DNA of 64,000 nucleotides from Nitrosopumilaceae archaeon (lineage in GTDB: Archaea; Thermoproteota; Nitrososphaeria; Nitrososphaerales; Nitrosopumilaceae), in contig JANQNN010000003.1 of NCBI GenBank assembly GCA_028279545.1, positions 1 through 64,000 of the forward strand, read 5' to 3'. The translations under genes and the position numbers were made by a program. How positions within the stretch are numbered: the first letter of the stretch is position 1; every line of letters begins with the position of its first letter. Positions 33,425-42,959 of the stretch are shown piece after piece. Below the pieces are notes generated by a model, which was not told the DNA's origin, did not search any database, and saw only the letters and a program-made list of their open reading frames with translations.

Positions 33425-35191
33425 GTGTTTGGTAAATTCATGGTAATATTTTCACTTTTGATTTTTTTTTCCACAATTTCATTTGCAAGTGGACAAGAAA
33501 CTCATATGCTAAAACCTAATCAACAAACTGTCATTTTTCACCCAATAGAAGGCAATTCAAGGTTGGGAGATCTGGATTGGTTCTCTTGGTCTATTTCAGA
33601 TCCATTACTCTTAGATACTTCAGAAGGTTATACTGCAATTGATTTTGCCATAGGCGCCCCCTTAGATGATGATGGAGGCCATGACCGAGGTGCAATATGG
33701 ATTATGTCAAGGGACTCCATGGGTGTGATAACAACAAAATCCAAAATTTCAGACATAGCAGGTGGTTTTAATGGTATTCTTGAAAATAATGATAAATTTG
33801 GAGTATCGGTGACTGGTATTGGAGATCTAAATGGAGACGGCGTTGAGGATATTGCAGTTGGAGCATTGGGAGATGATGAAGCAGCAACCGAAGCAGGCGC
33901 AGTCTGGATTCTTTTCATGAATAGTAATGGGACAGTTAGTGGTTTTTCAAAAATTTCAGATCTTTTTACTTCAACGGGCTCGACCTTGCAGGAATATTCG
34001 GGATTTGGCCGTTCCGTAACTTGGGCAGATAATCAAAATAATAACCCGTACTTGGTAGTTGGTGCTCCAATCTCAGATGGGCTTTTAGCGGGTAAAATAT
34101 GGATTCTTAATTTGGACAATTCTGGAATAGTAACATCGGGACATTATTTCGAGGAATCTTCTGGTTTTGGGTGGTCTGTTGAATCCATTAGTGATCAAAA
34201 TGGAGATTCGATTCCTGATTTAGTAGTTGGATCTCCTGCTAGAATTTCAACTGATGGAGATTCTTTGGGTGCTATTTGGATATTGTTTATGGATCAAGAT
34301 GGAAATGTAATTGAAACAAGAGAAATTATCAATCCTAGTCCCGTTGACTTTGGTGTGTTTCAGGATCCACCATCTCAAAGTTTTGGGACATCAGTATTAG
34401 GGATAGGTGATCTCAATGGAGATGAAATTGAAGAAATTGCAGTTGGAGCAGTTGGAGCCAATGCAGGATTTGTTGGAAATCAACAATTTTCAAGTAGTGT
34501 TTTAGTGCTAATTAGTAGTGGAGACGGAACGTTCCAGACCGGTTTTAGGATTGATGAAGAAGATAGTTCTTGGTTAAACCCAGTTCGTCCTCAACCAAAT
34601 GACTTGTGGCGATTTGGTATTTCACTTGCGAATTTTGGAGATCTTGATGGAGATGAAATTGAAGAAATTGCAGTTGGATTAGTAGGAGCGGAAGCAAATT
34701 TATTTGATCCTAGAGGCAAACCAGAGTATCCTATTTCTCAAACTTGGATTGTGAATTGGCAACAACAATGTACTATTGAATTTGATAAAGAAGAATATTT
34801 TCCAAATGAAATAGCAATTGTAACTATTAGTTGTAATAAATCTAATCTAGACAGATCTGAAATAGATTCGATTTCAATTTCAGTATATTCAGATTCTGAT
34901 ATAGGAGGACTGGAAATGAGAGTTAGTGAAACAGGCAGAGATTCAGGTATCTTTACAGAACAAATTCAATTGGTAAGTTTAGATGAATCCTCTGCAGACC
35001 GGCTAAGAGTTTCTTGTGACGATTTAATTTATGTCGAATCAATTTTTTCAGATATTGCCTTAATCCAATGTTCTACTCCAAGTGATAATTTCAACATAAT
35101 TGAAACTCCACCTTTTGTAATTTTATGGATGTTAGGGATAATTGTTATAGTAAGTGGTTTTGGATTATTTTCTATTTTTAGAAAATCTTAA
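33425..35191 (+). CDS. Exported FG-GAP-repeat surface protein with C-terminal anchor
   Basis: A 588-residue protein. It has a signal peptide (~1-24) and five to seven FG-GAP/integrin-alpha-like repeats at ~45-440, several with Ca-binding loops (IGDLNGDGVEDIAVGA, IGDLNGDEIEEIAVGA, FGDLDGDEIEEIAVGL). A thaumarchaeal surface-protein domain follows (~450-545; DSDIGGLEMRVSETGRDSGIF). A TM helix at ~560-580 and FRKS tail end it. It is the third of three large plus-strand exported proteins. GTG at 33425 is preferred; ATG at 33440 is possible. Confidence 0.82.
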   Translation: MFGKFMVIFSLLIFFSTISFASGQETHMLKPNQQTVIFHPIEGNSRLGDLDWFSWSISDPLLLDTSEGYTAIDFAIGAPLDDDGGHDRGAIWIMSRDSMGVITTKSKISDIAGGFNGILENNDKFGVSVTGIGDLNGDGVEDIAVGALGDDEAATEAGAVWILFMNSNGTVSGFSKISDLFTSTGSTLQEYSGFGRSVTWADNQNNNPYLVVGAPISDGLLAGKIWILNLDNSGIVTSGHYFEESSGFGWSVESISDQNGDSIPDLVVGSPARISTDGDSLGAIWILFMDQDGNVIETREIINPSPVDFGVFQDPPSQSFGTSVLGIGDLNGDEIEEIAVGAVGANAGFVGNQQFSSSVLVLISSGDGTFQTGFRIDEEDSSWLNPVRPQPNDLWRFGISLANFGDLDGDEIEEIAVGLVGAEANLFDPRGKPEYPISQTWIVNWQQQCTIEFDKEEYFPNEIAIVTISCNKSNLDRSEIDSISISVYSDSDIGGLEMRVSETGRDSGIFTEQIQLVSLDESSADRLRVSCDDLIYVESIFSDIALIQCSTPSDNFNIIETPPFVILWMLGIIVIVSGFGLFSIFRKS

Positions 35192-35381
35192 CAAAAAAGA
35201 ACGTTAGTCTTAATTTTAATTAGGAAACAATAATTTTTTTCAGTAAATAAATATTTGAATTTACTAGATTACAATTGTACTTGGTTTTCAAAATTATTAG
35301 TACTTTCTGAATTAGGTTTCAGTTCTCAAATGATTACTTGATAAATTTTCTAACCAAAATATAGTGTATGCTGGTATTTAA

Positions 35382-35401
35382 GTTTATATAATTTATATAT
35401 A
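35382..35401. promoter_or_regulatory. Orphan TATA-like cluster
   Basis: TTTATATAATTTATATATAA lies between convergent genes, so it does not precede any recognised gene on either strand. It may be a promoter of an unannotated transcript, or merely low-complexity AT sequence. Confidence 0.25.
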
Positions 35402-35453
35402 ATATATATGAAATATAGATTTATTTAGATAAAATTAAAGAAATAATAATTTT

Positions 35454-37535
35454 TTATCGTGGCAGATAATTATCGTTTATTTCATAAATAAAAATACCTA
35501 GTAATATTTTATCTTCGTTCACAAATGATGGGGATTCATGAACTAATTTGAAAGGCCCATCATCATTGGCAGAATATTTGATATCTTTGAAATAAACTGG
35601 AGTTAATCCAGGAAGGTATATTTCAGATTGAAATTCAGTTCTTAAGTCAACATATGCTAAAGTAGAAAAAGGGAAAAGGTTACCTAACAATGTATTTTCC
35701 CAAAAATGTTCTGTTCCACTTAACCCGTCAGGAAGAATAAATTTTTCTGTAGGTTCACCCGCAATACGCATGAACCATTGTTTTTTGGATTCATCTCCTC
35801 CTCCATTTAACAAATACAAAGGTTCTTCAAATTCATTATCAATCCTTTGACCTGCCACAAAAACTAATACATAATCAGCACCCATATTTTGAAATGAATT
35901 CCATGCTTCATCAGGTGAACTAACTAGAATTTTAGCAATTTTTTGAATTTTTTTAGAATCTAACGTTGCGTTGTCTGTTAATGTGGTTCTTTCTGACATT
36001 GTAGTAATCCAATATCCATAATCCCACCAGGCTGCAATCACAGAATCTTCTGAAGTGTTTTCTTTTATCCATTCAAGAGATTCTTTCCAATCATTAGTTG
36101 CCACATCATATACTGATCCACCGTTTAAAATAGTTGGAGGAGCCTTTGTAACTGTAGTCCAGTTCCCATTTTGTGGAATTACCAATGGTATTACAAGAAG
36201 TAAAATTAGGAATCCAAAAAATGAAAATTTCATTATGTTTTTTTGAATATTGCTTTCAACTACGATTTGAAAAATTTTTTTTGTTAAAACCGATAAACCA
36301 ATGGAGGAGAGAATTATCAGTGAGATTGAGGCAAAAACTTCTAAACGTACAAAAGCTGAACTAACATAAACTCCAATTATACCTATAATTAACGCAAAAA
36401 CTATAGAGTCTTTTTCCAAAAAATTTATTTTTTGTTTTTTATCAAGAACAAACCAAATTCCTAATCCTGCAAAAATCATTAAGATTGAATGGAAATAAAA
36501 TGATTGAGGAAGTGTAGTAGTAGCATGTTCCGCTACAGAATCAACTAATGGATCTGTTGTTGTTAAAAATGGATTAATAGCATTCAAGTATCTAAAACTA
36601 GGTAACGGTAAAAGATTCGAATCCTCATTTATTATTATTAAAAATGAGCCAACAATCAAAATTGCCATTAAAAGTAAAATTCCATTTCGAGTTTTTGATT
36701 CATGTTTACTAAATTTCTGAATTATTATACAAATAATTAGGAAAATGGTGGGACCAATTATTGAAAAACCTCCTAAACCTAAAACAAAACTTAATCCTGG
36801 TCTTTCAAAAATTAAAACAGCCGACAAAAATGAAATTACAAAAAGAGGAACACTCCAAAGAAGAAAATTATGATCTTTTCTAATAAAAGGTAAAGCAAGA
36901 ATAAAAGCTCCAATAGGTATTACAAAAAATTGAATTCCTCCCCATGAAGCAAGACCAAAACTTAGGAGAATCCCTCCTCCAATTATTTTAGGAATTATTA
37001 TTTTCTTATTTTCAGTTTTTATTCCACTTAGAAATAGGTAAACCCCTAATAATCCATAAAATAACCCAAGGGGCTCGGATTTGAACCAACCTATTGTTCC
37101 TCTAATAATAAGAGGCATAGAAATGGAAAAAAGTAAAGATGCAAAAAGACCCGCTGTGGTTCCACCCAAAAGTCTGACTAAAGCAAAAATAACTATTACG
37201 GTTAATGAACTAAAAACTACTGGAAATAAAATCGTGAAATCATATAGACTCGAATTTCCTCCAAAAATTTTGTAAGTTCCAGCTGCTGTAATATGAAGCA
37301 TAACTTGTGAAGTTGCAGAAACATTTCTCCCCTCAGGGTACCAACTTAAGCTATCTTGCCATTCGAAATATTCTGAGAGCCCATTTTCTATGATAAATTC
37401 TGTTGCTCTATAATTAAAAAATGGATCAAATTCATTTAGCTCAAAACCATAATCCAAAGCTTGTGACCTAATCAAAAATGAGGTAGTAAAAGATAGAACT
37501 AGAATTCCAATTATTAACAAATGGTAAAATTTCAT
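35454..37535 (-). CDS. aglB: Oligosaccharyltransferase AglB (STT3)
   Basis: A 693-residue protein with about 12-13 TM helices and a C-terminal soluble domain. The catalytic WWDYGYW motif is at about residue 505, and an N-terminal acidic motif (EFDPFFNYR) precedes the first large loop. It transfers lipid-linked glycans to Asn of exported proteins, so the nearby large surface proteins are potential substrates. ATG at 37535 is preferred because GGTGGGC lies just upstream; TTG at 37571 is an alternative. Confidence 0.95.
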   Translation of the reverse strand: MKFYHLLIIGILVLSFTTSFLIRSQALDYGFELNEFDPFFNYRATEFIIENGLSEYFEWQDSLSWYPEGRNVSATSQVMLHITAAGTYKIFGGNSSLYDFTILFPVVFSSLTVIVIFALVRLLGGTTAGLFASLLFSISMPLIIRGTIGWFKSEPLGLFYGLLGVYLFLSGIKTENKKIIIPKIIGGGILLSFGLASWGGIQFFVIPIGAFILALPFIRKDHNFLLWSVPLFVISFLSAVLIFERPGLSFVLGLGGFSIIGPTIFLIICIIIQKFSKHESKTRNGILLLMAILIVGSFLIIINEDSNLLPLPSFRYLNAINPFLTTTDPLVDSVAEHATTTLPQSFYFHSILMIFAGLGIWFVLDKKQKINFLEKDSIVFALIIGIIGVYVSSAFVRLEVFASISLIILSSIGLSVLTKKIFQIVVESNIQKNIMKFSFFGFLILLLVIPLVIPQNGNWTTVTKAPPTILNGGSVYDVATNDWKESLEWIKENTSEDSVIAAWWDYGYWITTMSERTTLTDNATLDSKKIQKIAKILVSSPDEAWNSFQNMGADYVLVFVAGQRIDNEFEEPLYLLNGGGDESKKQWFMRIAGEPTEKFILPDGLSGTEHFWENTLLGNLFPFSTLAYVDLRTEFQSEIYLPGLTPVYFKDIKYSANDDGPFKLVHESPSFVNEDKILLGIFIYEINDNYLPR

Positions 37536-37644
37536 ATGGAAATTGCCCACCGTAAATAATGTAGAGTTCAATTGCTTTTTGGGCTAAAGAATTGCTTATT
37601 ACTCTTTGGTAAAAATATGAAAAATTTTTAAAAAAAATTAAAAA

Positions 37645-39309
37645 TTACATTGTAGCTTGTGTTGCTTCGTGGAACATTTGACTTTTAGCACAACCAGCTG
37701 CAAGTTCATCACCTGCACCACGTCTCATAAGCCCACGGTAAAGACCATCTTCAAGTTTAACACCTTCTCGTTCTTCCCACTCTTCAACAGTAATGGAATA
37801 TTTCTTTTGAATTCTATCTCTATACCATTCTGGAATCACATTAAATGCACAAAATGGAATAATTCTAAGATCAGGTGTTACATAGTGAATATCACATCTC
37901 TGTAATCTTTCAAGATCTTCATTGTATTTGTCTTGGAAGTGCATCATGCCTAAGAACAATCCTTTGACATGCCAAGAGCCAATTGAATCAAATGATCTTT
38001 TCATTAAGATGTTTCCAAACATTTTTGCTAAATCTAGTCCTGCAGGTTGTTTCTTCGTATCTATAAAGCTCTTAAGTTTCCTAACAACTTCAAGCATAGT
38101 AAAGTACTTGTTCTTACCAGAGCGAATTTCTTCAGATTTATCTTCAAATAATTCTAACATTCCTTGAATATCACAGAATTTCGTTAAAGGTACAAATTTC
38201 TTTGTCTCTTCATCTTCAAAGATGTAGGTACCTGCACCACAAGCAAAGTGGATTGATAGTTCATATTTTGGTTTACTTGAAAATGCTTCTATAACATTTG
38301 TTAGTGGCATACAACTTGGTACTGGGAACCAATCATCAACAGTTACCTCGCCATTTGTTTGTTCTTCAATTCTTTGGATACAATCAGGAACTGTAATTCT
38401 ATATTTTTCACGTTCGGATTTACCCATTCTTCCTGTTAATGAAACTGGTTGGAAATTAACAGCATGAACAACATCCATATTTTTTTGAGCGTATCTAATA
38501 ATACCGCCTAATTCATGATCGTTGATTGATTTGATTACTGTGGGAACAAATACAACTGTAGTTCCAGTTTTTCTACAACTATCAAGGGCATAAGGAATCT
38601 CCCAGTGATTTTTTGGATTTGTTCTTGCAGTTACACCATCAAAACTAAGATACAAGTTATTACAACCAGCAAGTCTTACTTCTCTTGCTGCTTCAGGATC
38701 CATGGCATGTCTAATACCATTTGTATTCATTTGAATATGATCGACTCCTTCCTCTTTCATTATTTTAATAAGATCAGTGATATCCTCTCTTAGCATTGGT
38801 TCACCTCCCGTAATTTGCATTGAATTTCCAGGAATTGGTCGTTCAGCTTTTAGAGTCTTCATCATTCCTCTAACTTGATCATGGTTTGGTTCATACATGT
38901 AAGCCCCTTCAAGACCTTTCTTAACATAGAAGAAACAATACCAACATGTCAAATCACATCTATTAGTAACAATCATGTTTGCTAACCCACTATGAGACAG
39001 GTGATTTGAACATAAACCACAATTATTTGGACATGAACACTTGTCAATCATAACATTTGGAGCATGAGCTCCTTTACCATCTACCCAATAGGTACTAAAT
39101 TTTTTGTACATTTGATAGGAACCAAAGTATAACTCTTCACATTCACCGTGAGTTGGGCAAATTTTTGACATGTATACTTTGTCATCTCTTTCGAAAACTT
39201 CAGCATCCAAAATCATATTGCAATCCGGACAAATACTTTGAGTAAATCGTATTGTAGATTTCTTGCCTAGATTTTTTGTAGACTGATTGGAAATCTGAAT
39301 GAGAGCCAT
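37645..39309 (-). CDS. tes: Tetraether lipid synthase (Tes), radical SAM
   Basis: A 554-residue radical SAM enzyme. N-terminal zinc/Fe-S Cys clusters (CPDC ~27-30, CPTHGEC ~51-57, CSCPNNCGLC ~91-100) precede the CxxxCxxC SAM motif CDLTCWYC (Cys118, 122, 125). QITGGEPMLRED, LYLSFDGV and other core motifs follow. The layout matches MJ0619-type enzymes shown to join two diether phytanyl chains into tetraether (GDGT) lipids. A TATA box on the minus strand (~39336-39347) starts divergently from the TrmB gene. Confidence 0.9.
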   Translation of the reverse strand: MALIQISNQSTKNLGKKSTIRFTQSICPDCNMILDAEVFERDDKVYMSKICPTHGECEELYFGSYQMYKKFSTYWVDGKGAHAPNVMIDKCSCPNNCGLCSNHLSHSGLANMIVTNRCDLTCWYCFFYVKKGLEGAYMYEPNHDQVRGMMKTLKAERPIPGNSMQITGGEPMLREDITDLIKIMKEEGVDHIQMNTNGIRHAMDPEAAREVRLAGCNNLYLSFDGVTARTNPKNHWEIPYALDSCRKTGTTVVFVPTVIKSINDHELGGIIRYAQKNMDVVHAVNFQPVSLTGRMGKSEREKYRITVPDCIQRIEEQTNGEVTVDDWFPVPSCMPLTNVIEAFSSKPKYELSIHFACGAGTYIFEDEETKKFVPLTKFCDIQGMLELFEDKSEEIRSGKNKYFTMLEVVRKLKSFIDTKKQPAGLDLAKMFGNILMKRSFDSIGSWHVKGLFLGMMHFQDKYNEDLERLQRCDIHYVTPDLRIIPFCAFNVIPEWYRDRIQKKYSITVEEWEEREGVKLEDGLYRGLMRRGAGDELAAGCAKSQMFHEATQATM

Positions 39310-39335
39310 CGTTAATTGAAAACCTTCTGAGATAG

Positions 39336-39400
39336 TATATATTCCATTTCACACTAGCCCCCGTGTGGAATTTAGGTTATAGGCATACCTGATTTAAATA
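39336..39400. promoter_or_regulatory. Divergent tes/trmB-like promoter with dyad
   Basis: A minus-strand TATA (ATATATACTA) serves tes and a plus-strand one (GATTTAAATA ~39391-39400) serves the TrmB gene. Between them, TTCCA (39343-39347)...TGGAA (39366-39370) and CACAC (39350-39354)...GTGTG (39363-39367) form a nested dyad, a candidate operator for the adjacent TrmB or DtxR regulator. Confidence 0.45.
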
Positions 39401-39423
39401 CCAAAAACAATCGATTAGATCGC

Positions 39424-40191
39424 ATGAACATATCTGATAAAACTAAAAGGTCTTTGGAAAAAATAGGGTTAACCAGTTATGAAATTAGGACTTTTACTTC
39501 ATTATTAAAAAATGGTGAGTTAACAGCCTCTGATCTAAGTCAAAAATCTGGAGTCCCTTATTCAAAAATTTATGAAGTCTTAGGAACGCTTGAAGAAAAA
39601 GGTTGGATCGGTTCAGATGAATCAAGACCAACAAAGTATTTTGCTAAATCTCCTTCTACTGGGTTAGAAACTACAAAACGAAAAATTGAAAGAGAATTTT
39701 CAAAAAATCAAAGTGTAATTTTAAATGAATTGGTTCCATTGTACGAAAAAAGTGGAACTAGTGAGAAACCAGATATTTGGGTTCTCTCTGGTGCTGTAAA
39801 TATTACTTCAAAAATTTTGGAAATGGTAGATTCTTGTAGAAATGAGGTAATGATTGCGGTACCTGAAGCAGGACAGGAATTGGTAAAATTGGCCCTACCA
39901 AAATTAAGATTACTTCATGACAAGGGAGTAAAAATTACTCTTCTAACTTCTGATAAAATGGCCAAAGAATCAATTACAGCAATTAAAAGGGTTGCAACGG
40001 TAAAAATTAAAAAAGGATTGTTTGGCGGTGGAATAATTTCTGATAAAAGATATGTAGTCATTTTATTAGGCCCTGAGCGAATAGAAGAAAACTCAAGTGA
40101 GGTAGTAGCAATTTGGGCAGACCATGCTGGTTTAGCTGTTTTTGCAAGAGAGTATTTTGAATATTTATTAAAAGATTCTAAGAAGGTATAA
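39424..40191 (+). CDS. TrmB-family transcriptional regulator
   Basis: A 255-residue protein. Its N-terminal winged helix (GLTSYEIRTFTSLLKNGELTASDLSQKSGVPYSKIYEVLGTLEEKGWI) is diagnostic of TrmB. A coiled-coil dimer helix and a C-terminal PLD-like effector domain follow. Many TrmB proteins sense sugars, but ligand is unknown here. It is divergent from tes and 1 bp from the DtxR-like gene, so the two regulators are cotranscribed. Confidence 0.9.
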   Translation: MNISDKTKRSLEKIGLTSYEIRTFTSLLKNGELTASDLSQKSGVPYSKIYEVLGTLEEKGWIGSDESRPTKYFAKSPSTGLETTKRKIEREFSKNQSVILNELVPLYEKSGTSEKPDIWVLSGAVNITSKILEMVDSCRNEVMIAVPEAGQELVKLALPKLRLLHDKGVKITLLTSDKMAKESITAIKRVATVKIKKGLFGGGIISDKRYVVILLGPERIEENSSEVVAIWADHAGLAVFAREYFEYLLKDSKKV

Positions 40192-40192
40192 T

Positions 40193-40645
40193 ATGGATAT
40201 TTTAGATGATGAGACTCTATTTGTAGGAACTGCTGAAGCAGAGCATGTGGAAATGTATCTTAAAGCAATTTGGCATATTAAGGAAAAAGGAGGAGAAGTA
40301 AAAATTAGCACCATTGCTAAAATGCTGAATGTAAGACAACCAAGTGTTGTACAAATGTTAAAAAAATTAAATTCAAAAAATTTGGTAACTTACAACAAAG
40401 CGGGAGTTATTCTAACAGAGGAAGGAGAAAAGGTTGGTTCAAGTATGATGAGAAACAGTAGACTTTTAGAAGTACTAATGGATAGTGCACTAAAAGTAGA
40501 AATCGATGAAGAAATGGTTTGCGGCATAGAACACCATATGAATAAACAATTTACAGATGCCCTTTGTACCATGTTAAAACATCCCCGAAAATGTCCTCAC
40601 GACCACGATATTCCAAAGGGCGAATGTTGTAATGTTGAAATATAA
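40193..40645 (+). CDS. DtxR/MntR-family metal-dependent repressor
   Basis: A 150-residue protein. The wHTH (EMYLKAIWHIKE, ISTIAKMLNVRQPSVVQMLKKLNSKNLV) and the metal-binding dimerisation domain with MVCGIEHHMNKQFTDAL are characteristic of DtxR. The C-terminal His/Cys-rich tail (CPHDHDIPKGECC) may be a further metal site. There is no SH3 domain, as in MntR. It is in an operon with the TrmB gene. Confidence 0.9.
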   Translation: MDILDDETLFVGTAEAEHVEMYLKAIWHIKEKGGEVKISTIAKMLNVRQPSVVQMLKKLNSKNLVTYNKAGVILTEEGEKVGSSMMRNSRLLEVLMDSALKVEIDEEMVCGIEHHMNKQFTDALCTMLKHPRKCPHDHDIPKGECCNVEI

Positions 40646-40702
40646 TTTTTTTAAAAAATTATTTATCCTAAAAGATATATCATCATCTGTTCTACAATAG
40701 GT

Positions 40703-40867
40703 ATGGGATGTTTTTGTGGCTGCGAAATTTATCAAAAAGATGATAATGGCTACAAGGTAGCTTGTGTAAAATGTGGTCATGGACCTCAAAATCATGATGA
40801 TGAGTTTCGAAATGCTGCTAGAAAAAATGAATCTCAAAGTCAAAAACGAGATGCCGACTTTGGATAA
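40703..40867 (+). CDS. 54-residue Cys-rich zinc protein
   Basis: A short frame from ATG at 40703. The first half contains CFCGC (Cys3, 5, 7) and CVKCGHG (Cys21, 24), a likely zinc knuckle, and the second half is charged and helical (DDEFRNAARKNESQSQKRD). Codon use and the Cys pattern support a real gene. It follows the DtxR gene but its link to metal homeostasis is only positional. Confidence 0.6.
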   Translation: MGCFCGCEIYQKDDNGYKVACVKCGHGPQNHDDEFRNAARKNESQSQKRDADFG

Positions 40868-40872
40868 ATTTT

Positions 40873-41292
40873 TTATTCTCCAATAATTTTTACTAAAACC
40901 CTTTTGTTTCTACGTCCATCAAATTCTCCATAGAAAATTTGTTCCCATGGACCAAAATCTAATCTGCCGTTTGTGATTGCTACTATAGTTTCTCTTCCCA
41001 TTACCTGTCTTTTTAAATGCGCATCTGCGTTATCTTCTCCTGTTTTGTTATGATCGTATTGATTTATCGGTTCATGGGGAGCAAGTTTCTCTAACCAAAG
41101 GTCATAATCCCGATGCAACCCCTTTTCATTATCATTAATGAAAACACTTGCGGTGATATGCATCGCATTTACAAGACAAATTCCTTCTTGGATTTTACTT
41201 TTGTGGACTAATTTTTCTATTTTTGGAGTAATGTTAACAAAACCTCTTCTAGTGTTTAAATTAAAAGTAAGATACTCTGTAAGATACTTCAC
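40873..41292 (-). CDS. YjbQ/UPF0047-family protein
   Basis: A 139-residue protein of the YjbQ (COG0432) family. Segments [73 protein letters not shown] match the family throughout. Members have shown secondary thiamin-phosphate-synthase activity, but the natural role is unclear. The start is GTG at 41292. Confidence 0.92.
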   Translation of the reverse strand: MKYLTEYLTFNLNTRRGFVNITPKIEKLVHKSKIQEGICLVNAMHITASVFINDNEKGLHRDYDLWLEKLAPHEPINQYDHNKTGEDNADAHLKRQVMGRETIVAITNGRLDFGPWEQIFYGEFDGRRNKRVLVKIIGE

Positions 41293-41325
41293 AAATTAAC
41301 CCCATCTTTAGCCCATAAAATTTTA

Positions 41326-41874
41326 ATGGCAGGCTCAGAACTCAAGATCCTCATCATCGATCATCGGGATAAAAACATCACTGCCTGCAAAGCAAGTTTC
41401 AATCAGATACTAATTGAGTCTTTCAAGAACCTTGATAAATGGCCAATTAATCATCCTTTCAAAATGGTTAAGATTGATATGGCTACCTCATTGGAAAATT
41501 TTAGGAGATTTGTTATATCTAGTACATGCAAATCCTATGCACCCAGAAGTTATTTGGATGATAACGAGGTTTTTGCAGAAAGAGATGAAAGTCTCGGATC
41601 TATTTATGTTGAAGCAGCTGATAAAGTTACCCTAAAAAAAATTCGAGACATAACTTTTGTTAATGCAAGGGATGTGCTTGGAATAATTTATAATTCCAAA
41701 ACCGGTAATACTTCCTTAAAGTGGCGTCAGATTAAAAGGGAAAGTGGAAAAGTCACGGGAGAAGCTTCTTCAAATTCATTAACCAATTTAGCTGAATCAG
41801 GTGTTCTTACATTAGATTGGGTAGAGAATTATCTCAAGAAAAAAACTGATGAAAAAAAACCTGATCCAAGTTAA
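41326..41874 (+). CDS. Conserved hypothetical protein upstream of Pelota
   Basis: A 182-residue soluble protein, unrecognised. It starts ELKILIIDHRDKNITACKASFNQILIESFKNL and has an extended middle (AERDESLGSIYVEAADKVTLKKIRDITFVNARDVLGI) with a charged tail. No motif suggests catalysis. Its 38-bp spacing to pelA may mean cotranscription. Confidence 0.55.
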   Translation: MAGSELKILIIDHRDKNITACKASFNQILIESFKNLDKWPINHPFKMVKIDMATSLENFRRFVISSTCKSYAPRSYLDDNEVFAERDESLGSIYVEAADKVTLKKIRDITFVNARDVLGIIYNSKTGNTSLKWRQIKRESGKVTGEASSNSLTNLAESGVLTLDWVENYLKKKTDEKKPDPS

Positions 41875-41912
41875 AAGTAAACTCTTTTGTCCTTGAAATC
41901 TAGAGGATAAAT

Positions 41913-42959
41913 ATGATTACAAAGATTATTGATGAGAATTCTACCTCCGTAATTCCAGAAGATTCTGATGATTTATTCAATCTTAGACGAATAATCAAAG
42001 AGGGAGACACGGTAGTAAGTGACACTACAAGGGTAATTAAGCAGGAAAAAGATTTTTCAAGACCAGATAAAGGAGAAAGAATCAAAATTAGAGTTTTGTT
42101 AATGGTAGAAAAAATTTCACTTGATGAAGTTTTAGATAGATTAAGAGTTAGTGGAACAATTTTAGAATCAAATAATGAACTGATACCAAATGGTTCTCAT
42201 CACTCAATTATTCTTAAAATAAATGATAGTATAGTTATCAGAAAAAAGACTTGGTCACCAGTTGAAAAAAATTTAATTAATTCAACTAATCAACAAACAA
42301 GATTTCTACTAATTGCAATTGATACAGGTGATTGTGGTATTGCAAAATTAAATGGTACGCACTTAGAGTTTATTCCAAATATATATTCTGGATCTGGTGG
42401 AAAACGGTACAAAACAAATTTCAAAATTGAAAAATTTTTTGAACAAATACAACAAGCAATTTCTTCCATAATTATTGAAGTAGATTCAATTATTATTTTT
42501 GGTCCCGGAGAAACAAAAAAACGATTTGCAAATTTTCTTCAAAAATCCAAAGAAAAGTTTAAAATTAAAATTGTTGAGGGAATTGATTCAGGTGGGGAAG
42601 ATGGAATTTACATTTTTACTAAATCTCAAATAATGAAGGAGATAATGTCCGATAGTAAATTAGCCAAAGTTTCCTCAATTATTGATGAAATAATGATTCT
42701 TGCCCAAAAAAAAAGTCGAAAGTTTACAATGGGTTATGAGGAAACCTTTCAAGCAAACGAATTTGGAGCTGTGGACTCGCTGATATTTTCAGATAAAATA
42801 ATTCAGACCCAGGATGAATCAAAGATTATAAAATTTCTTAACGATGCAGAAAGTAAGGGTGTAAAAACTTACGGGGTTGATTCTACTACAGATATTGGAC
42901 TGAGGGTAACTGGATTGGGTGGAATCGTTTCAATTTTACGATTTCCAGTGGAAAATTAA
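41913..42959 (+). CDS. pelA: mRNA surveillance protein Pelota
   Basis: A 348-residue protein, the usual archaeal length. The N-terminal Sm-like domain (SVIPEDSDDLFNLRRIIKEGDTVVSDTTRVIK) and the eRF1-like middle and C-terminal domains (ETFQANEFGAVDSLIFSD, GVDSTTDIGLRVTGLGGIVSILRF) are visible. There is no GGQ motif, as expected. It rescues ribosomes stalled on mRNA together with ABCE1 or aEF1A. Confidence 0.95.
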   Translation: MITKIIDENSTSVIPEDSDDLFNLRRIIKEGDTVVSDTTRVIKQEKDFSRPDKGERIKIRVLLMVEKISLDEVLDRLRVSGTILESNNELIPNGSHHSIILKINDSIVIRKKTWSPVEKNLINSTNQQTRFLLIAIDTGDCGIAKLNGTHLEFIPNIYSGSGGKRYKTNFKIEKFFEQIQQAISSIIIEVDSIIIFGPGETKKRFANFLQKSKEKFKIKIVEGIDSGGEDGIYIFTKSQIMKEIMSDSKLAKVSSIIDEIMILAQKKSRKFTMGYEETFQANEFGAVDSLIFSDKIIQTQDESKIIKFLNDAESKGVKTYGVDSTTDIGLRVTGLGGIVSILRFPVEN

